A DNA stretch of 64,000 bases from the NCBI GenBank assembly GCA_963815135.1, contig CAWFFO010000006.1, forward strand, positions 496,001 to 560,000, written 5' to 3'. Numbering within the stretch: position 1 is the stretch's first letter; the number at the start of each line of letters is the position of its first letter. Source of the DNA: CAIWTU01 sp963815135 (GTDB lineage: Bacteria; Desulfobacterota; Desulfuromonadia; Geobacterales; Geobacteraceae). Shown piece by piece: positions 19,311-29,727 of this stretch. A program made the position numbers and the translations under genes. The notes beneath the pieces are model-generated. The model did no database searches. It saw nothing but the letters and a program-made list of their open reading frames with translations, and was not told the origin of the DNA.

Positions 19311-20544
19311 CTACTTATGTTTATCTCCCAACCCCTGCCGCTTTTCCCTGGTGAGCTTTTCCAGATCCTGTTGCACGATGTAATCGTGGAATGACATCTT
19401 GTCGCTATCCGGGTGGGGTTGATTGGTCAAGTCCCAGCGGTAGATCTCGCCATCAGATCCGACAAAGCTGATAGGATTGGTGGTCCAGCCGCAGTTTTTT
19501 TCATCAAAATAATTATTTAGCAGCAATATAGGTGAACCGAGGTAATGGGGATATTTTTCGGATACCGGCATAAGGTAGGTATTTTGTTGTTCACTGTTAA
19601 TCTTCTTCCTGAAAACAACCCATTTGCCGTCAGGGGAAAATGAAAACTGCGTAGCACGGCTGAATAGAGGAAATGGGGTTGTATCTCTACCTGCCCCCCA
19701 GCTTATGAAAGAAGACCCCTTTTCCCCGCCGGTGAGAATAGCAAAGGGCAAATATGGATGGGGTTGTATCCACGAAAAACTGATTTTCCCTTTATTCTGC
19801 CTTATTACGTCTGCCAATGGATGATTGGCAGGCTCAAAATTCATGTCTAAAACCCGCAACAGCTCTTTTCTTCGGGCATATAGGAATAGCTTATCTGAAA
19901 CCACTGACCATGTTACACCATCCTCTCTGCGTATGTCCTTGATAAGCCTGGCCTCTTTTCCGCTCAGATCCATTAATAGTAGGTGTGAAGTGTAATCCCA
20001 AGGGTCTTCGGAATTTGGATTGTGTGCTTCAATCTCGAATATAAAGTGCCTTTGCCCTGCGTCAGCTATAGCAATCTTTTCGATTGTTTTTTCGAGGGAA
20101 ATTACAATACGGTAGTCCCGGCAGTCTCTTGTCCGGAAATTGAAAAGCAAAAAACGTCTTGTCTGGCCAAAACCGATAGTGTCCTGCGAGATGACCGGTA
20201 TATATGTACCACCTCCCTCAAAATCATGAGCGGCGTTTTTAAAGTATTTGTCTAGACTTACTTTTCCTTTGTGAAAAGATAGAAGGGTAATGGCGTTGCC
20301 CATATCATTGGTGCCTATTGCATTATCCCGGGGCACTGGGAACAGCGAAAGAATTGAATCCGTTCCTATATCATATACCTCTGGTTTCATTGTTTTGGCT
20401 TCATTGAGGTTATACAACGGTTCCATATTTCCTGCTCCATACGTAGTGGCGGTGAACGGAATCATGACCAGACAGGCAGCGGATGCTATGATCCATGCCG
20501 TTCTTCTGAAATAATGCGAGATTGATTTTCTTACATTTCTTCAT
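19311..20544 (-). CDS. Secreted propeller-like protein, array copy 1
   Basis: About 410 residues. Exported: after removing one A at 20536-20538 an ATG at 20544 gives a signal peptide joined to FTATTYGAGNMEPLYNLN. As sequenced, the frame begins only at an internal Met (20465). The mature protein has blade-like strands including FSFSPDGKWVVF, a PD40/WD40-type motif, and family signatures YDIGTDSILSLFPVPRDNA, GQTRRFLLFNFRTRDCRDYR, SHLLLMDLSGKEARLIKD and KNCGWTTNPISFVGSDGEIY. No enzyme residues recognised. Position next to a T6SS effector module, periplasmic targeting and multiplicity suggest immunity proteins; this is inference. Possible alternative: surface or envelope binding protein. Confidence 0.75.
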
Positions 20545-20670
20545 GGTGTTCATTGGATGACCACTCGCGCCTAGATCAAGCTCCCTTATGCGTGAGGAGA
20601 AATAAAATCCTCTCAAAAGTCAAAGCTTCAAAGAAAGTATTTCGCGTTGCAGTCTGAGACGCGTCGCTTT

Positions 20671-21886
20671 CTATTTATTATGATCAACCGGATCTTTCTG
20701 CTTTCCTTCCTTCATTTGTTCCAGGTCATAATCCACAACGTAGTCCCACAAGGTGGGCTTATCAATCCAGGGATGGGCCTCTTTGGTGAGTTCCCAGCGG
20801 TAGAGTTCGTTTAAGCTTGACCCGACAAAACTGACAGGATTGGTGGTCCAACCGCAGTTGTTCGGATTGAAATAACCATCCAGCAATAATATTGGCGGGC
20901 CAAGGTAATGGGGGAACTTTTCGGATACCGGCATGATGTAGGTCTTGACTGTGCCTTCATCAAAGTTCTGTTTTTTGAAAACCAACCATTTTCCATCCGG
21001 TGAGAATGAAAACTGTGTCGCACCGCTGAATAAAAGGTGCGGAGTCGTATCTCTGTCTGATCCCCAACTTATGAACGTGGATCCCCTGTCTCCACCAGAG
21101 AGTATCGCAAAAGGCAGAAATGGATGGGGATGAATAACTATAAAATCAATTTTGCCTTTATTGCGCTTGATTGCATCTGCCAGCGGGTGATGGTCGGTTT
21201 CGAAGTTCATGTTTAATACCTTCAACTGCTCCTTTTTAAAATCATAGAAAAAGATTTTGTCAAATGCCGCAGTCCACACTGTCACTTTACCGATATCGAG
21301 ATCCTTGATCAGCCTGGCCTCTTTTCCGCTCAGGTCCATCAACAGCAGGTGGAAGGTATAATCATCGGGGATCATCGGATCTGCCGTTGAATTCTTGAAT
21401 CTCGAAAATAAAGCGCCGTTGCCTGGCATCCGCTATGGCGATTTTTTCAATTGTTTTTTCAAGTGATACGACAATTTCATAATCCCGACAATCTTTGGTT
21501 CTGAAATTGTAAAGCAGAAATCGCCGGTTCTGGCCGAACCCTATGGTGTCAGGTGCGATAATGGGCATGTACTCACCCCCGCCCTCCACATCGTCAATGG
21601 CGTTCTTGAAGTATTTATCATAATCGATCTTGCCTTTGTGAAAGGACAAAAGAGTAATGGCGTTATTGAGATCATTTGTGCCTATCGAGTTATCCTGGGG
21701 TACAGGGAACAGCGAGAGACTTGATCTAGTTCTTGTATCGTAAACCTCCGGTTTCAGTGTCTTGGTTTCGTTTATGTTGTAGGGCTGCTCCATTTTCCCT
21801 GCTCCAGTTGTGATGACGGAGAATAGCGTCGCAACTATACAAGCCGCAATAGACGTGACCCAAAAGATAGGTCTTAAATGTTGCAT
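20671..21886 (-). CDS. Secreted propeller-like protein, array copy 2, one frameshift
   Basis: About 404 residues over two frames. ATG at 21886; signal peptide MQHLRPIFWVTSIAACIVAT with cleavage near ITTGAGKMEQPYN. Frame changes near 21370, between EFNGRSDDP and YTFHLLLMDLSGKEARLIKD; extra bases there restore the family alignment. This is the most divergent full copy: it reads SLNELYRWELTKEAHPWIDK where others read DGEIYRWDLTNQPHPDSDK, and it ends KEGKQKDPVDHNK. It keeps TQFSFSPDGKWLVFKKQNFD and NCGWTTNPVSFVGSS. Divergence argues for an older duplication with possible change of specificity. Confidence 0.75.
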
Positions 21887-21995
21887 GATGACTTCTTCAC
21901 CTTTTTACTTCTTTCAGTCTTTCGTGGATTTGTAAGGGAAGATTATTGATGCGGCTGTTTATCGTGTTCCCTCGGTCCCTGACAATTGTCTTTGG

Positions 21996-22116
21996 TTAGT
22001 CAGGACACATAGGGCAAATTGCATTCCTGCAACCGTAAAGAAACAGGACAAGAATAAACACCACCATTATCAATATAATGATTCTATTAATGCCTAAGAG
22101 AGTTTTTTATTTTCAT
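21996..22116 (-). pseudogene. Third copy of the 39-residue lipoprotein gene, frameshifted
   Basis: 121 bases from CAT (22114-22116) to TTA (21996-21998), one more than the intact copies. As read, translation stops after nine codons. Deleting one base near 22092 restores a protein with the same hydrophobic core and the lipobox LYGC followed by RNAICPMCPD. The upstream GGAGCC box and the spacer are kept. Given the insertion bias in this window it may be intact in the organism. Confidence 0.6.
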
Positions 22117-22202
22117 TTAGAGGCTCCTGTTTGAGCGTGTTTTGTCTTTCTTGTATTTGTTCCAGGCAAACCATTGACGTCGCGGGCCGAATTATGTTGC
22201 GG

Positions 22203-23432
22203 CTATTTATGCTGTCCTCCCAGCCCCTGCCGCTTTTCCTTGGTTAGCTTTTCCAGGTCCTGTTGCACGACGTAGTCGTGGAAGGACATCTTGTCGCTAT
22301 CCGGGTGGGGTTGATTGGTCAAGTCCCAGCGGTAGATCTCTCCATCTGATCCGACGAAGCTGATAGGATTGGTGGTCCAACCGCAGTTGTTTTCATCAAA
22401 ATAATTATTGATTAACAATATCGGTGAGCCCAAATAATGGGGGTATTTTTCGGATACCGGCATGAGGTAGGTCTTCTTAGGTTCTGGAAAATCTTTCTGA
22501 AAAACAACCCACTTACCGTCAGGAGAGAATGAAAACTGTTTCACTGTTATGTTTTCTCCAAACAAACTGATTGGATTTCTATCTTTTCCTTTCCCCCAGG
22601 AAACAAGCACTTCATCCTTTTCTCCACCGGTGAGAATTGCAAAAGGCAAATATGGGTTGGGTTGTATCCATGAAAAACTGAGATTGCCTTTATTGTGTCT
22701 GATTACGTCCGCTAATGGGTGATGGGCGGGCTCATAATTCATGTCTAATACCCTCAACTGTTCTTTTCTTCGAGCATATAGAAATATCTTATCTGATACC
22801 ATGGACCATGTTACCCCATCCTCTCTGCGTATATCCTTGATAAGCCTGGCTTCTTTCCCGCTCAGGTCCATCAACAACAGGTGGGAGGTGTAATCCCATG
22901 GGTCCTCCGATTTTGGATTATGTGCTTCAATCTCGAATATAATGTGCTTTTGGCGGGAATCAGCTATGGCAATCTTTTCGATCGTTTTTTCCAGGGACAT
23001 TACAATACGGTAGTCCCGGCAATCTCTGGTCCGGAAATTAAAAAGCAAAAATCGTCTTGTCTGGCCAAAACCGATAGTGTCCTGTGAGATGACCGGTATA
23101 TATGTACCGCCTCCCTCAAAATCATGAGCGGCGTTTTTGAAGTATTTGTCATAACTGACTTTTCCTTTCTTAAACGATAGGAGTGTAATGGCGTTGCCCA
23201 TATCATTGGTGCCTATGGCATTATTCTGGGGCACGGGGAACAGCGAAAGAATTGAATCCGTTCCTATGTCATACACCTCTGCTTTAAGTGTCTTGGCTTC
23301 GTTTATGTTATACAACGGTTCCATTTTATCTGTTCCATGAGCAATGGTGAGGAGCGGTGCCATCACTAATAAACAAGCTACAATGGCCATGATCAAAATG
23401 ATTGGTCTGATATATCGTGTAAGTCTTTTCAC
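22203..23432 (-). CDS. Secreted propeller-like protein, array copy 3 (intact)
   Basis: 409 residues, uninterrupted. GTG start at 23432; signal peptide with hydrophobic core IILIMAIVACLLVMAPLLTI and cleavage near IAHGTDKMEPLYN. Mature part carries all family signatures, including VKQFSFSPDGKWVVFQKDF and NNCGWTTNPISFVGSDGEIY. The N-terminal third is nearly identical to copies 1 and 4; the blade at about residues 285-320 (SWGKGKDRNPISLFGENIT) differs strongly. That mosaic pattern, constant framework with a variable blade, is repeated through the array. It is followed by the frameshifted micro-ORF copy. Confidence 0.85.
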   Translation of the reverse strand: MKRLTRYIRPIILIMAIVACLLVMAPLLTIAHGTDKMEPLYNINEAKTLKAEVYDIGTDSILSLFPVPQNNAIGTNDMGNAITLLSFKKGKVSYDKYFKNAAHDFEGGGTYIPVISQDTIGFGQTRRFLLFNFRTRDCRDYRIVMSLEKTIEKIAIADSRQKHIIFEIEAHNPKSEDPWDYTSHLLLMDLSGKEARLIKDIRREDGVTWSMVSDKIFLYARRKEQLRVLDMNYEPAHHPLADVIRHNKGNLSFSWIQPNPYLPFAILTGGEKDEVLVSWGKGKDRNPISLFGENITVKQFSFSPDGKWVVFQKDFPEPKKTYLMPVSEKYPHYLGSPILLINNYFDENNCGWTTNPISFVGSDGEIYRWDLTNQPHPDSDKMSFHDYVVQQDLEKLTKEKRQGLGGQHK

Positions 23433-23471
23433 CTTCTTAACCCCTCAGCTCCCTTCGCTTTGCAGAGGATA

Positions 23472-24713
23472 CTAATGCTGTTTATGATTTTCTCCCAATC
23501 CCTGCCGCTTTTCCTTCCTCAGCTTTTCCAGATCATGCTCAACGATGTAGTCATGGAAAGTGGCCTTGTCGCTTTCCGGATGGGCTTCGTTGGTGAGTTC
23601 CCAACGGTAGATCTCACCGTTTGAACCGACAAAGCTTATGGGGTTGGTGGTCCAGCCGCAGTTGTTAGCATCAAAATATTTATTGATTAACAATATCGGC
23701 GACCCAAGGTAATGGGGGTACTTTTCGGATACCGGCATGAGGTAGGTTTTGAAGGTGTCGTCAGCAAAGTTTTCCTTTTTGAAAACCAACCATTTGCCGT
23801 CCGGTGAGAATGAGAATTGTGTCGCACCGCTGAATAAAGGGTGTGGGGTTGTATCTCGGTTTGCCCCCCAGTTTATGTATAAGGAGCCTTTTTCTCCACC
23901 TGAGAGTATTGCAAAGGGCAGATATGGATGGGGATGTACCCATGAAAAACTGATATTACCCTTATTACGTTTGATCACATCTGCCAGCGGATGATGGAAA
24001 GGTTCGAAACCCACGTTTAAAACCTGCAATTTCTGCTTATCATAATCATAAAAGAATATCTTGTCAGACATGACGGACCATGTTACCCCCTTTTCTCTGG
24101 GGAATTCCTTGATGAGCTCTGCTTCTTTTCCGCTCAGGTCCATCAGTAATAGGTGTGAAGTGTAATCCCATGGGTCCTCGGATTTAGGATTATGTGCTTG
24201 GATCTCGAAAATAAAGTGCTTTTGCCTTGCATCGGCAATGGCTATCTTTTCAATCGTTTTTTCCAGTGACATTACAATACGATAATCCCGGCAGTCTCTG
24301 GTCCGGAAATTGAAAAGCAAAAAACGTCTTGTCTGGCCAAAACCGATAGTGTCCTGCGAGATGACCGGTATATATGTGCCGCCTCCCTCAAAATCATGAG
24401 CGGCGTTTTTAAAGTATTTGTCTAAACTTACTTTTCCTTTGTGAAAAGATAGAAGGGTAATGGCGTTGCCCATATCATTGGTTCCTATTGCATTATCCCG
24501 GGGCACTGGGAATAGCGAAAGAATTGAATCCGTTCCTATATCATATACCTCTGGTTTCATTGTTTTGGCTTCATTTAGGTTATACAACGGTTCCATATTT
24601 CCTGCTCCATACGTAGTGGCGGTGAACAGAATCATGACCAGACAGGTAACGGATGCTATGATCCATGCCGTTCTTCTGACATAATACAAGATTGATTTTT
24701 TATGTTTCATCAT
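23472..24713 (-). CDS. Secreted propeller-like protein, array copy 4 (intact)
   Basis: About 413 residues. The frame is open from 24752, but I prefer the MMKHKKS start (24713 or 24710), which opens the signal peptide KSILYYVRRTAWIIASVTCL with cleavage near TTYGAGNMEPL and matches copy 5. No strong ribosome site is visible. Mature part: YDIGTDSILSLFPVPRDNAI, GQTRRFLLFNFRTRDCRDYR, TQFSFSPDGKWLVFKKENFA, NNCGWTTNPISFVGSNGEIY. It lies only 39 bp before copy 3, with no micro-ORF between them. Confidence 0.85.
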   Translation of the reverse strand: MMKHKKSILYYVRRTAWIIASVTCLVMILFTATTYGAGNMEPLYNLNEAKTMKPEVYDIGTDSILSLFPVPRDNAIGTNDMGNAITLLSFHKGKVSLDKYFKNAAHDFEGGGTYIPVISQDTIGFGQTRRFLLFNFRTRDCRDYRIVMSLEKTIEKIAIADARQKHFIFEIQAHNPKSEDPWDYTSHLLLMDLSGKEAELIKEFPREKGVTWSVMSDKIFFYDYDKQKLQVLNVGFEPFHHPLADVIKRNKGNISFSWVHPHPYLPFAILSGGEKGSLYINWGANRDTTPHPLFSGATQFSFSPDGKWLVFKKENFADDTFKTYLMPVSEKYPHYLGSPILLINKYFDANNCGWTTNPISFVGSNGEIYRWELTNEAHPESDKATFHDYIVEHDLEKLRKEKRQGLGENHKQH

Positions 24714-24785
24714 GGCGTTCATCACATCACTATTCACGCTGCGCCAAAACATCGTGTTCCTGCGGCCACTGACAATTGTCTTTGG

Positions 24786-24905
24786 TTAGTCTGGGCACAT
24801 AGGGCAAACTGCATTCCTGCAACCATAAAGAAACATGACAAGAATAAACACCACTATTATCAACATGATGATTCTATTAAGGTCGAGTGAGTTTTTTATT
24901 TTCAT
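24786..24905 (-). CDS. 39-residue lipoprotein micro-ORF, copy A
   Basis: ATG at 24905, stop TAA at 24786-24788; AAGGAG sits eight bases before the ATG. Short basic N-terminus (MKIKNSLDLNR), then 15 strongly hydrophobic residues (IIMLIIVVFILVMFL), then a lipobox LYGC. If processed by signal peptidase II, the mature lipopeptide is only CRNAVCPMCPD, 11 residues with a CxxC. Copies B and C nearby keep the same plan with conservative changes in the hydrophobic part, which supports real coding. Size and design recall bacteriocin lysis lipoproteins and entericidin-like peptides, but there is no sequence match I can name. Confidence 0.65.
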   Translation of the reverse strand: MKIKNSLDLNRIIMLIIVVFILVMFLYGCRNAVCPMCPD

Positions 24906-24992
24906 TGAGCGGCTCCTTTTTGTGATTGTATTTGTCTTTCATGCATTTGTTCCAGGCAAACCGTTGACGTCGCAGGACGAATTATGCTGCGA

Positions 24993-26220
24993 CTATTTAT
25001 GCTGTCCTCCCAACCCCTGCCGCTTTTCCCTGGTGAGCTTTTCCAGATCCTGTTGCACGATGTAATCGTGGAATGACATCTTGTCGCTATCCGGGTGGGG
25101 TTGATCGGTCAAGTCCCAGCGGTAGATCTCGCCATCTGATCCGACGAAGCTGATAGGATTGGTGGTCCAACCGCAGTTGTTTTTATCAAAATAATTATTC
25201 AGCAGTAATATCGGCGAGCCAAGGTAATGGGGGTATTTTTCGGATACCGGCATGAGGTAGGTCTTGGCTGGGTCCGACAACATCATCCTTAAATACTAAC
25301 CACTGGCCGTCTGGGGAGAATGAGAACTGTTGTGCATCCTCTAATAAAAGGTGAGGGGTTTTGTCCCTTCCTTCCCCCCAGTTTACAAACATGGCCCATT
25401 TTCCCCCGGAGAGAATCGCAAATGGTAAATGGGGGTGTGGATGTATCCAAGTGAAACGAACCTTGTCTTTATTGAGTTTGATGACGTCTGCAAGCGGGTG
25501 ATGGCTAACCTCGAAGTTTGTGGATAATACTTGCACCATTCTTGTTTTAAGATTGTTTAAGAATATCTTGTCAAAACACTAAGGACCATGTTACGGCATT
25601 ACCGATATTGAATTCCTTGAGTAGCTTTGCTTCTTTCCCACTTAAATCCATCAACAAGAGGTGAGAAGTGTAATCCCATAGGTCCTCGGATTTTGGATTA
25701 TGAGCTTCAATCTCAAATATAAAGTGTCTTTGTCTTGCATCTGCTATGGCGACCTTTTCAATCGTTTTTTCCAGTGACATTACAATACGGTAGTCCCGGC
25801 AGTCTCTGGTCCGGAAATTGAAAAGTAAAAATCGTCTTGTCTGTCCAAAACCAATAGTGTCCTGCGAGATGACCGGTAAGTATGTTCCGCCTCCCTCAAA
25901 ATCATGAGCGGCGTTTTTAAAGTATTTGTCTAAACTTACTTTTCCTTTGTGAAACGATAGCAGGGTAATGGCGTTACCCATATCATTTGTGCCTATCGCA
26001 TTCGCCTGTGGCACTGGGAACAGTGAAAGGATTGAATCCGTTCCGATATTGTATACTTCTGGTTTTAGTGTCTTGGCTTCGTTGAGGTTAAACATCGGTT
26101 CCATATTTATCTGCTCCACGGACGGTGCCAGTGAACAGCACCATGACCAGAGAGACCGCTGAGGCTATGATCCATGTTGATCTTCTTACATAATTAAAGA
26201 TTGATTTTTTATGTTTCATC
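24993..26220 (-). CDS. Secreted propeller-like protein, array copy 5, three apparent frameshifts
   Basis: About 408 residues after correction. ATG at 26220 starts MKHKKSIFNYVRRSTWIIAS, a signal peptide. Three single extra bases break it: a T near 26107 (GATAAATATGG), a T in a T4 run near 25576 and a C in a C3 run near 25273. Removing each restores the family protein without loss of a conserved residue, so I read them as insertion errors. The central blades (FTWIHPHPHLPFAILSGGKW, AQQFSFSPDGQWLVFKDD) differ from the other copies. Micro-ORF copy A follows it. Confidence 0.72.
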
Positions 26221-26294
26221 ATGGCGTTCATCACATCACTATTCACGCTGCGCCAAAACATCGTGTTCCTGCGACCCCTGACAATTGCCTTTGG

Positions 26295-26414
26295 TTAGTC
26301 AGGGCACATAGGGCAAATTGCGTTCCTGCAACCATAAAGAAACAGGACAAAAATAAGCATTACTATTATCAATATGATGATTTTATTAAGGTCGAGAGAG
26401 TTTTTAATTTTCAT
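26295..26414 (-). CDS. 39-residue lipoprotein micro-ORF, copy B
   Basis: ATG at 26414, TAA at 26295-26297; GGAG lies upstream of the ATG. Plan as copy A: MKIKNSLDLNK, hydrophobic IIILIIVMLIFVLF, lipobox LYGC, mature CRNAICPMCPD. Compared with copy A, the changes are mostly conservative swaps among I, V, L, M and F in the membrane part, while the mature end changes only V to I. This pattern fits selection on the peptide. Confidence 0.65.
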   Translation of the reverse strand: MKIKNSLDLNKIIILIIVMLIFVLFLYGCRNAICPMCPD

Positions 26415-26501
26415 TGAGAGGCTCCTGTTTGAGAGTGTTATTGTCTTTTAAGTATTTGTTCCAGGCAAACCGTTGACGTCGCAGGACGAATTATGCTGCA
26501 G

Positions 26502-27746
26502 TTATTTATGCTGTCCTCCCAGCCCTTGGCGTTTTTCCCTGGTTAGCTTTTCCAGATCCTGTTGCACGATGTAGTCGTGGAATGACATCTTGTCGCTGTC
26601 CGGATGGGGTTGATTGGTCAGGTCCCAGCGGTAGATCTCGCCATTTGATCCGACAAAACTGATAGGATTGGTGGTCCAACCGCAGTTGTTTTTATCAAAA
26701 TAATTATTGAGCAGCAAAATAGGCGAACCTAAATAATGGGGGTATTTTTCGGATACTGGCATGAGGTAGGTTTTGTTTTCAGTTCTTGAAAGTCCTTTTT
26801 AAAAGCAACCCACTTACCGTCGGGAGAGAATGAAAACTGTGTTACAGCGTGCCTTTTCCAATCAATTAAAGGGAACACGTTTTAGCTTTCTCTCTGATAC
26901 CCAACTTACAAGAGTTTCACCCCTTTCTTCCTCCAGTGAGTATTGCAAACGGCAGATAGGGATGGGATATTATTCTTACAAAATCTACTTTTCCCTTATT
27001 GTTATTGGATTACATCTGCCAGTTGATGATGAGTCATGGTTTAAAGTCAATAGTTAAAATTTTCATATATTCTGTTTTAAGATTATATAAGAATATTTTG
27101 CCAAACGCCATTGACCACGTTGTCCCTTTGCCGATATTGATTTCCTTAAGAAGCTTTAGCGTCTTTTCTACTCAAATCCACCAAAGGAGGTCGTTAGTGT
27201 AATCCCATGGATCATCAGATTTTGAATTATGAGCTTCAATCTCGAAGATAAAGTGTTTTGTCTTGCATCTGCTATAGCGAATTTTTCAATCGTTTTTTCC
27301 AGGGACATTACAATACGGTAGTCTTGACAGTCCCTTGTCTGGAAATTGAAAAGTAAAAATCGCCTTGTTTGTCCAAACCCAATGGTGTCCTGCGAGATGA
27401 CCGGTAAGTATGTTCCGCCCCCTTCGAAATCATGAGCAGCGTTATTAAAGTATTTTTCGAAACTGACTCTTTCCTTTATGAAAAGACAAGAGAGTAATTG
27501 CATTGCCCATATCATTGGTGCCTATAGAATTATCCTGTGGCACTGGAAACAAGGAAATAATGGAATCTTTTCTTATATTGTACATTTCTGGTTTCAGTGG
27601 CTTGGACTTCGTTAATATTATAAAGCGGTTGCATTTTATAACCTCCATAAGTGGTTATTGAAAATAAAGATATGCCTATAATAATAAACATAGATACGGA
27701 GCTAAATATGACTTTACTAGAATAATTAAATTGTTGAGAAGTTCAT
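26502..27746 (-). CDS. Secreted propeller-like protein, array copy 6, heavily frameshifted
   Basis: First copy of the array in the direction of transcription. A signal-peptide frame (SVSMFIIIGISLFSITTYGG, followed by YKMQPLYNINE) and family blocks (GTNDMGNAITLLSFHKGK, GQTRRFLLFNFQTRDCQDYR, NNCGWTTNPISFVGSNGEIY) are all present in order but spread over three frames, with breaks near 27735, 27610, 27480, 27260, 27180, 26870-26780 and others. Several breaks are repaired by deleting one base. The middle (26780-27160) is more diverged than in any other copy. It could be an error-rich patch, a decaying pseudogene or both. Confidence 0.6.
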
Positions 27747-27836
27747 GGTGTTTCCAGATAATTATGATAGGGTATACTTGACTTGTTTGATATATGCGGC
27801 TTCCTTATTGATTTCTTCGATTTCGGCTTCATAATT

Positions 27837-29676
27837 TTATTGTTTCAATATTATTTCCCATTTCATTTGTTTTCCTTCTGCAATAATATTCTTCGCAATC
27901 CGTCCTATCTGGTCCTCATCACCCAATCTGTAAAATCTATGAGGATTATACTGTGTGAACCTGAACCAAAGACTGTTGTCGAATCCATCCAAAGCCTCTT
28001 TCGCTTCCTTGCAATACTTTACATAATCAACTGAATCCAGCAGAGTCAAATACCAGTCAGTCCCAAACAATATGCGGTCCTTCAAGAGTGCCGCATCCGG
28101 GCCTTTCATGAGATTGTTAAAAAAATATTTCCGAAAGCTTTTATAGGCAAAGGAATACGCAATGTCCGTATATAGATTTGGATACTTCTGGTAATCACCG
28201 ACTTTCTCACTTATCATCTTAATGATCTGCTCGTCCCCATTCACGACCCAGACCGCTGTCACCTCCAAAATGAGCCAGACATAGACGCAAGTCGTTCAAT
28301 GCTCTCCCATCATTGCCTGTGCCGTCCAATACCTGCCGCCATGCATCAGGGGAGACAAATTGTTCATTGAAATATTCCAGCTTTTTGAAGTAAGGATTTT
28401 CGTTTTCTGCGGCTGGATTGAAACCAACATGGACCTGTTGCTTCCTGCCATTGGCATCTTTAGCCCTTTGGTCTTCATCTGTGTCATTCGGGTGCACGAA
28501 ATCGAAATATTCTTCCCGGTCGAAGGTAAATGCCCCGTCCGGTGTGCAGTGGTTCATGATAGGGGTTTGGCTTTTACAGCATTCGGTATAAAAATCCTTC
28601 AGTGCGGGGAGCCTTCTTATATCCCAAGGCCTGTATCCCTGGGCCGTGTACATTTTGAACCCCAGGTGAATTCCTTTGCGCACCTTATCGAAAACCTCCT
28701 GATTACCCTTGAGTTCCCAACGCCGGGGATCATAGTGAAACATGGGGAGAAGTTTCAGGGGGTTGGCAAGTGCAATCAGTTCCGTATATTGCAATTGTTT
28801 TGTCCACCGCTCATATCTGGCCGTTTCCTTATCACTCGTGAGGCAAGCCGCGGCTTCTATGCTTATCTGCTTTTTGTCGTGCGTTTTATTGTCATGATAA
28901 GCTCCGGTAATGCCTTGAGTTTTCAGCGATTTTTTGTATCTGTCGAAATCCTCTTGTGTTTGTCCCTTCTCAGGGAGAAGTGACCGCTCTTGCTTTTTGT
29001 CCACCCGCACATAAGAGTTGCCCCGCCATTGCCAAAAGCCATGACGGGGATACCAGTAATGAATGGGATCTTTCGAAAAATCCGTATCTGCATATATGGG
29101 GTTATAGGTTTTGATGCCGAAGTATCCGTCAACATGCGCGTATTCCATGTCCATAGTCATGACAACGCTGGAAAACAGCAGGTGGGACAAATCCTTGTAC
29201 TGTTCCTCCGATTTGAAAAAATCGTAAACTTGTTGTCTCTTTTTTTTGATAAATCCTTTGCCGATCTCGAAGGTACTGTTTTTCGCTTCCGGGACCATCA
29301 TTCTCAAGCCATTCTTGAGATAGTAGCCGTCGTTTTCATCCGGGTCGCATCCAGCCAAATACCTGCTTGCGCCAACAACATGCTTGAACGTGAATAAGTC
29401 CACGACAAAGCCGATACCTTCGCCTGCACCATCAATAAACCCGCGTCCCGGTTTGGCGACGGCCAATACGGAAAGCCGTTTCCACAAAAAAGGCAACGGA
29501 GCACAATTCCCGCTCTGCAGATGCATGTGGGAATCAATGATCACGCATGGTCGATAGATGCTGATGAGATGCTGGTCCGTACACAGGAGATCGGGCCTGT
29601 GAGATTTCAATACCTTGCCGTTTGGATCGTTTTGCTCAACCTTCTTCTTTGCCGTTTTGTTGTCATCGTCAGTCAT
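27837..29676 (-). CDS. Amidohydrolase-fold metal-dependent hydrolase, candidate T6SS effector, one frameshift
   Basis: About 612 residues. TIM-barrel metal hydrolase features appear in order: HxH as IIDSHMHLQSG (about residues 48-58), FKMYTAQGYRPWD, a histidine in PIMNHCTPDGAF, LAHFGGDSGLG, and a late metal-ligand aspartate in RILFGTDWYLT. One extra G in the G4 run at 28236-28239 splits it into 485 N-terminal and about 130 C-terminal codons; with GGG the frame continues REW-DEQIIKMI. No signal peptide. It follows a TTR-like protein and a DUF4150 tip, the usual position of T6SS cargo, and precedes the secreted array. Substrate unknown. It could instead be an ordinary metabolic hydrolase, but the context argues against that. 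Confidence 0.75.
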
Positions 29677-29727
29677 TGATCCGGTCCTTTACGCTCGTTT
29701 TTTTCGATATTCGTAAAGCAGAATCCT

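Larger units (their letters stand above)
19075..27746 (-). repeat. Tandem array of secreted paralogues with intervening micro-ORFs
   Basis: Six full-length copies and one 5' remnant of one family lie head to tail over 8.7 kb. Three units also contain a 39-codon lipoprotein gene and the same ~90-bp spacer in front of it (spacers near 22120-22203, 24906-24992 and 26415-26501 are recognisably the same sequence, for example CCGTTGACGTCGCAGGACGA in two of them). The repeat unit is therefore paralogue + spacer + micro-ORF. Copies differ by scattered substitutions and by divergent central strands, so the array is not a recent assembly duplication. Confidence 0.9.

Noticed and set aside
19075..27746. 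CRISPR array or simple tandem DNA repeat
   Set aside because: The period is over 1 kb and each unit is a coding gene with signal peptide; there are no short direct repeats with unique spacers.
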